Source of the DNA: Nostoc paludosum FACHB-159
GTDB lineage: Bacteria; Cyanobacteriota; Cyanobacteriia; Cyanobacteriales; Nostocaceae
Direction of reading: 5' to 3'
Assembly (NCBI RefSeq): GCF_014698835.1
Contig: NZ_JACJTU010000065.1
Coordinates: 1-32,769, forward strand
DNA length: 32,769 bases
Of this stretch, positions 32,683 to 32,769 are shown piece by piece. The translations under genes and the position numbers were made by a program. The notes under the pieces are model-generated. The model searched no databases, was not told the origin of the DNA, and saw only the letters and a program-made list of their open reading frames with translations. How positions within the stretch are numbered: position 1 is the first letter of the stretch; each line of letters starts with the position of its first letter.

Positions 32683-32769
32683 TACAGCAAATCAAACAGG
32701 CTGACTTAGAAATGCTGGAATTATCTGCGGCAGCTGGCGAAATCGATTTAAAGTATGTGGATGAATCAG
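32227..32769 (+). mobile_element. IS630-family element, left part; runs off the window
   Basis: After the A7G5 slip site, the -1 frame reads WKRTRKSHKRKQDPVVQQIK and continues to the window end with LKYVDES, where Asp is the expected first residue of the DDE triad. The rest of the catalytic domain lies outside the window. The left terminal inverted repeat should lie between 32047 and 32226, but I could not define it without the right end. Confidence 0.8.

Noticed and set aside
1..32769. tRNA or rRNA genes
   Set aside because: No T-loop (GTTCRANNC) with a fitting acceptor stem and no rRNA signature was found in the intergenic stretches by eye.

Overview
The window is chromosomal DNA from a cyanobacterium, most likely a filamentous heterocyst-forming one (Nostoc/Anabaena group). 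The reasons are the very frequent HIP1 octamer GCGATCGC (more than twenty copies inside and between genes), heptanucleotide-type short tandem repeats (STRR) between genes, small dispersed palindromes, and cyanobacterial marker genes: the circadian response regulator RpaA, a glycine-rich Rbp next to rpsU, and a CrhC/CrhR-type RNA helicase with FAT in place of SAT. There is no rRNA, tRNA or CRISPR array that I can see.

Layout. 1-1130: two small genes of unknown function, including a 55-residue membrane protein. 1368-3334: a YheT-type alpha/beta hydrolase divergent from rpaA. 3645-6021: a cold-response neighbourhood, rbp-rpsU on the minus strand divergent from a crhC-like DEAD-box helicase. 6022-9577: poorly recognised genes (a Gly/Ala-rich hydrophobic protein, a coiled-coil protein, a membrane-anchored multidomain protein) and decayed sequence. 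9620-13328 (minus): glgB, a small membrane protein and a low-complexity lipoprotein. 14146-18240: a division/cell-wall pair (FtsL-like membrane protein and FtsI), a striking complementary G-rich/C-rich repeat array, and a haem-oxygenase-like di-iron enzyme. 18675-21464: a methyltransferase, a MITE-like element, a Uma2 protein, ChaB and a flavin-binding stress protein. 22078-26561: a PEGLP-type cation P-type ATPase carrying an in-frame insert of intergenic repeat DNA, followed by an aberrant MetK paralogue. 26740-27297: a second Uma2 protein. 27592-30852: a conflict or programmed-death type locus. 31112-32769: a small unknown protein, a secreted stand-alone DUF1400-type protein, and the left part of an IS630-family transposon with a frameshift site.

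The most interesting region is 27592-30852. It encodes a 951-residue protein that joins an N-terminal caspase-like protease (His82/Cys136) to a helical repeat linker, one transmembrane helix and a complete C-terminal PstS-type phosphate-binding domain with its ligand residues intact. The charges flanking the helix predict a cytoplasmic protease and a periplasmic phosphate-binding domain, that is, a phosphate-gated membrane caspase. The gene just upstream looks like the small EACC1-type partner of such caspases. It has been broken by a 17-nt repeat-like insertion inside a HIP1 site; removing those 17 nt restores a 125-codon reading frame that ends 10 nt before the caspase start. The system may therefore have lost its partner or been uncoupled in this strain.

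Gene identities rest on motifs and remembered family features. No database search was run.
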